A stretch of 22,842 nt of DNA from Desulfobacteraceae bacterium (GTDB lineage: Bacteria > Desulfobacterota > DSM-4660 > Desulfatiglandales > Desulfatiglandaceae), in contig DQZA01000151.1 in NCBI GenBank assembly GCA_011042035.1, forward strand, positions 1-22,842, in the 5' to 3' direction. Position 1 is the first letter of the stretch. Each line of letters starts with the position of its first letter. Below, piece after piece: positions 22,840-22,842 of the stretch. A program made the translations under genes and the position numbers. Under the pieces are notes generated by a model that was not told the origin of the DNA, ran no database searches, and saw only the letters and a list, made by a program, of their open reading frames with translations.

Positions 22840-22842
22840 GTA

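Overview
The window looks like a chromosomal segment of a Gram-negative bacterium, most likely a member of the Desulfobacterota (former Deltaproteobacteria). KdsB implies a lipopolysaccharide outer membrane. The adjacent TIGR03546/TIGR03545 pair, the DUF1015 protein, the MTA/SAH deaminase and many small zinc-ribbon proteins fit that group. Base composition is moderate and genes are closely packed on both strands. The taxonomic call is inference. No phage, insertion sequence transposase or CRISPR array was found.

Layout. Positions 1-122 hold the start of a membrane protein resembling a mechanosensitive channel (minus), followed by an uncoded stretch to 508. Positions 509-1894 encode a membrane-anchored M23 peptidase (minus), divergent from a LOG/TIGR00725 protein (2045-2509). 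Positions 2544-6353 hold mtaD (minus), DUF1015 and trmN6 (plus, overlapping), and a DUF721/DciA-like protein (minus). A 119-base inverted-repeat element lies in the gap before hflK-hflC and an ACT-domain protein (6739-9241, plus). Positions 9246-11723 are kdsB-recJ (minus). Positions 11984-12904 hold queD, a zinc-ribbon gene and a 54-residue FmdB-type gene (minus). Positions 13103-15982 are a soluble GAF histidine kinase followed by a GAF protein with a degenerate GGDEF domain. Positions 16372-18680 are the TIGR03546-TIGR03545 pair (plus). Next come an AbrB/VapB antitoxin fused to a VapC fragment, manA, and a prmA-thioesterase-hydrolase cluster (all minus). The window ends in a complete 5S rRNA gene and its terminator (minus).

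The most unusual feature is a family of composite intergenic repeats built from drifting heptanucleotides. There are three full copies, at about 11845-11982, 15990-16161 and 20279-20453. Two partial modules lie at 18749-18790 and 21652-21690. All copies keep the same order of sub-blocks, and the repeats reach gene ends: they provide the only usable start codon of manA, the tail of PrmA and the truncation point of the VapC remnant. The other candidate for undescribed biology is the TIGR03546/TIGR03545 pair, a probable envelope module of unknown function. No complete new system is demonstrated; most genes are housekeeping.
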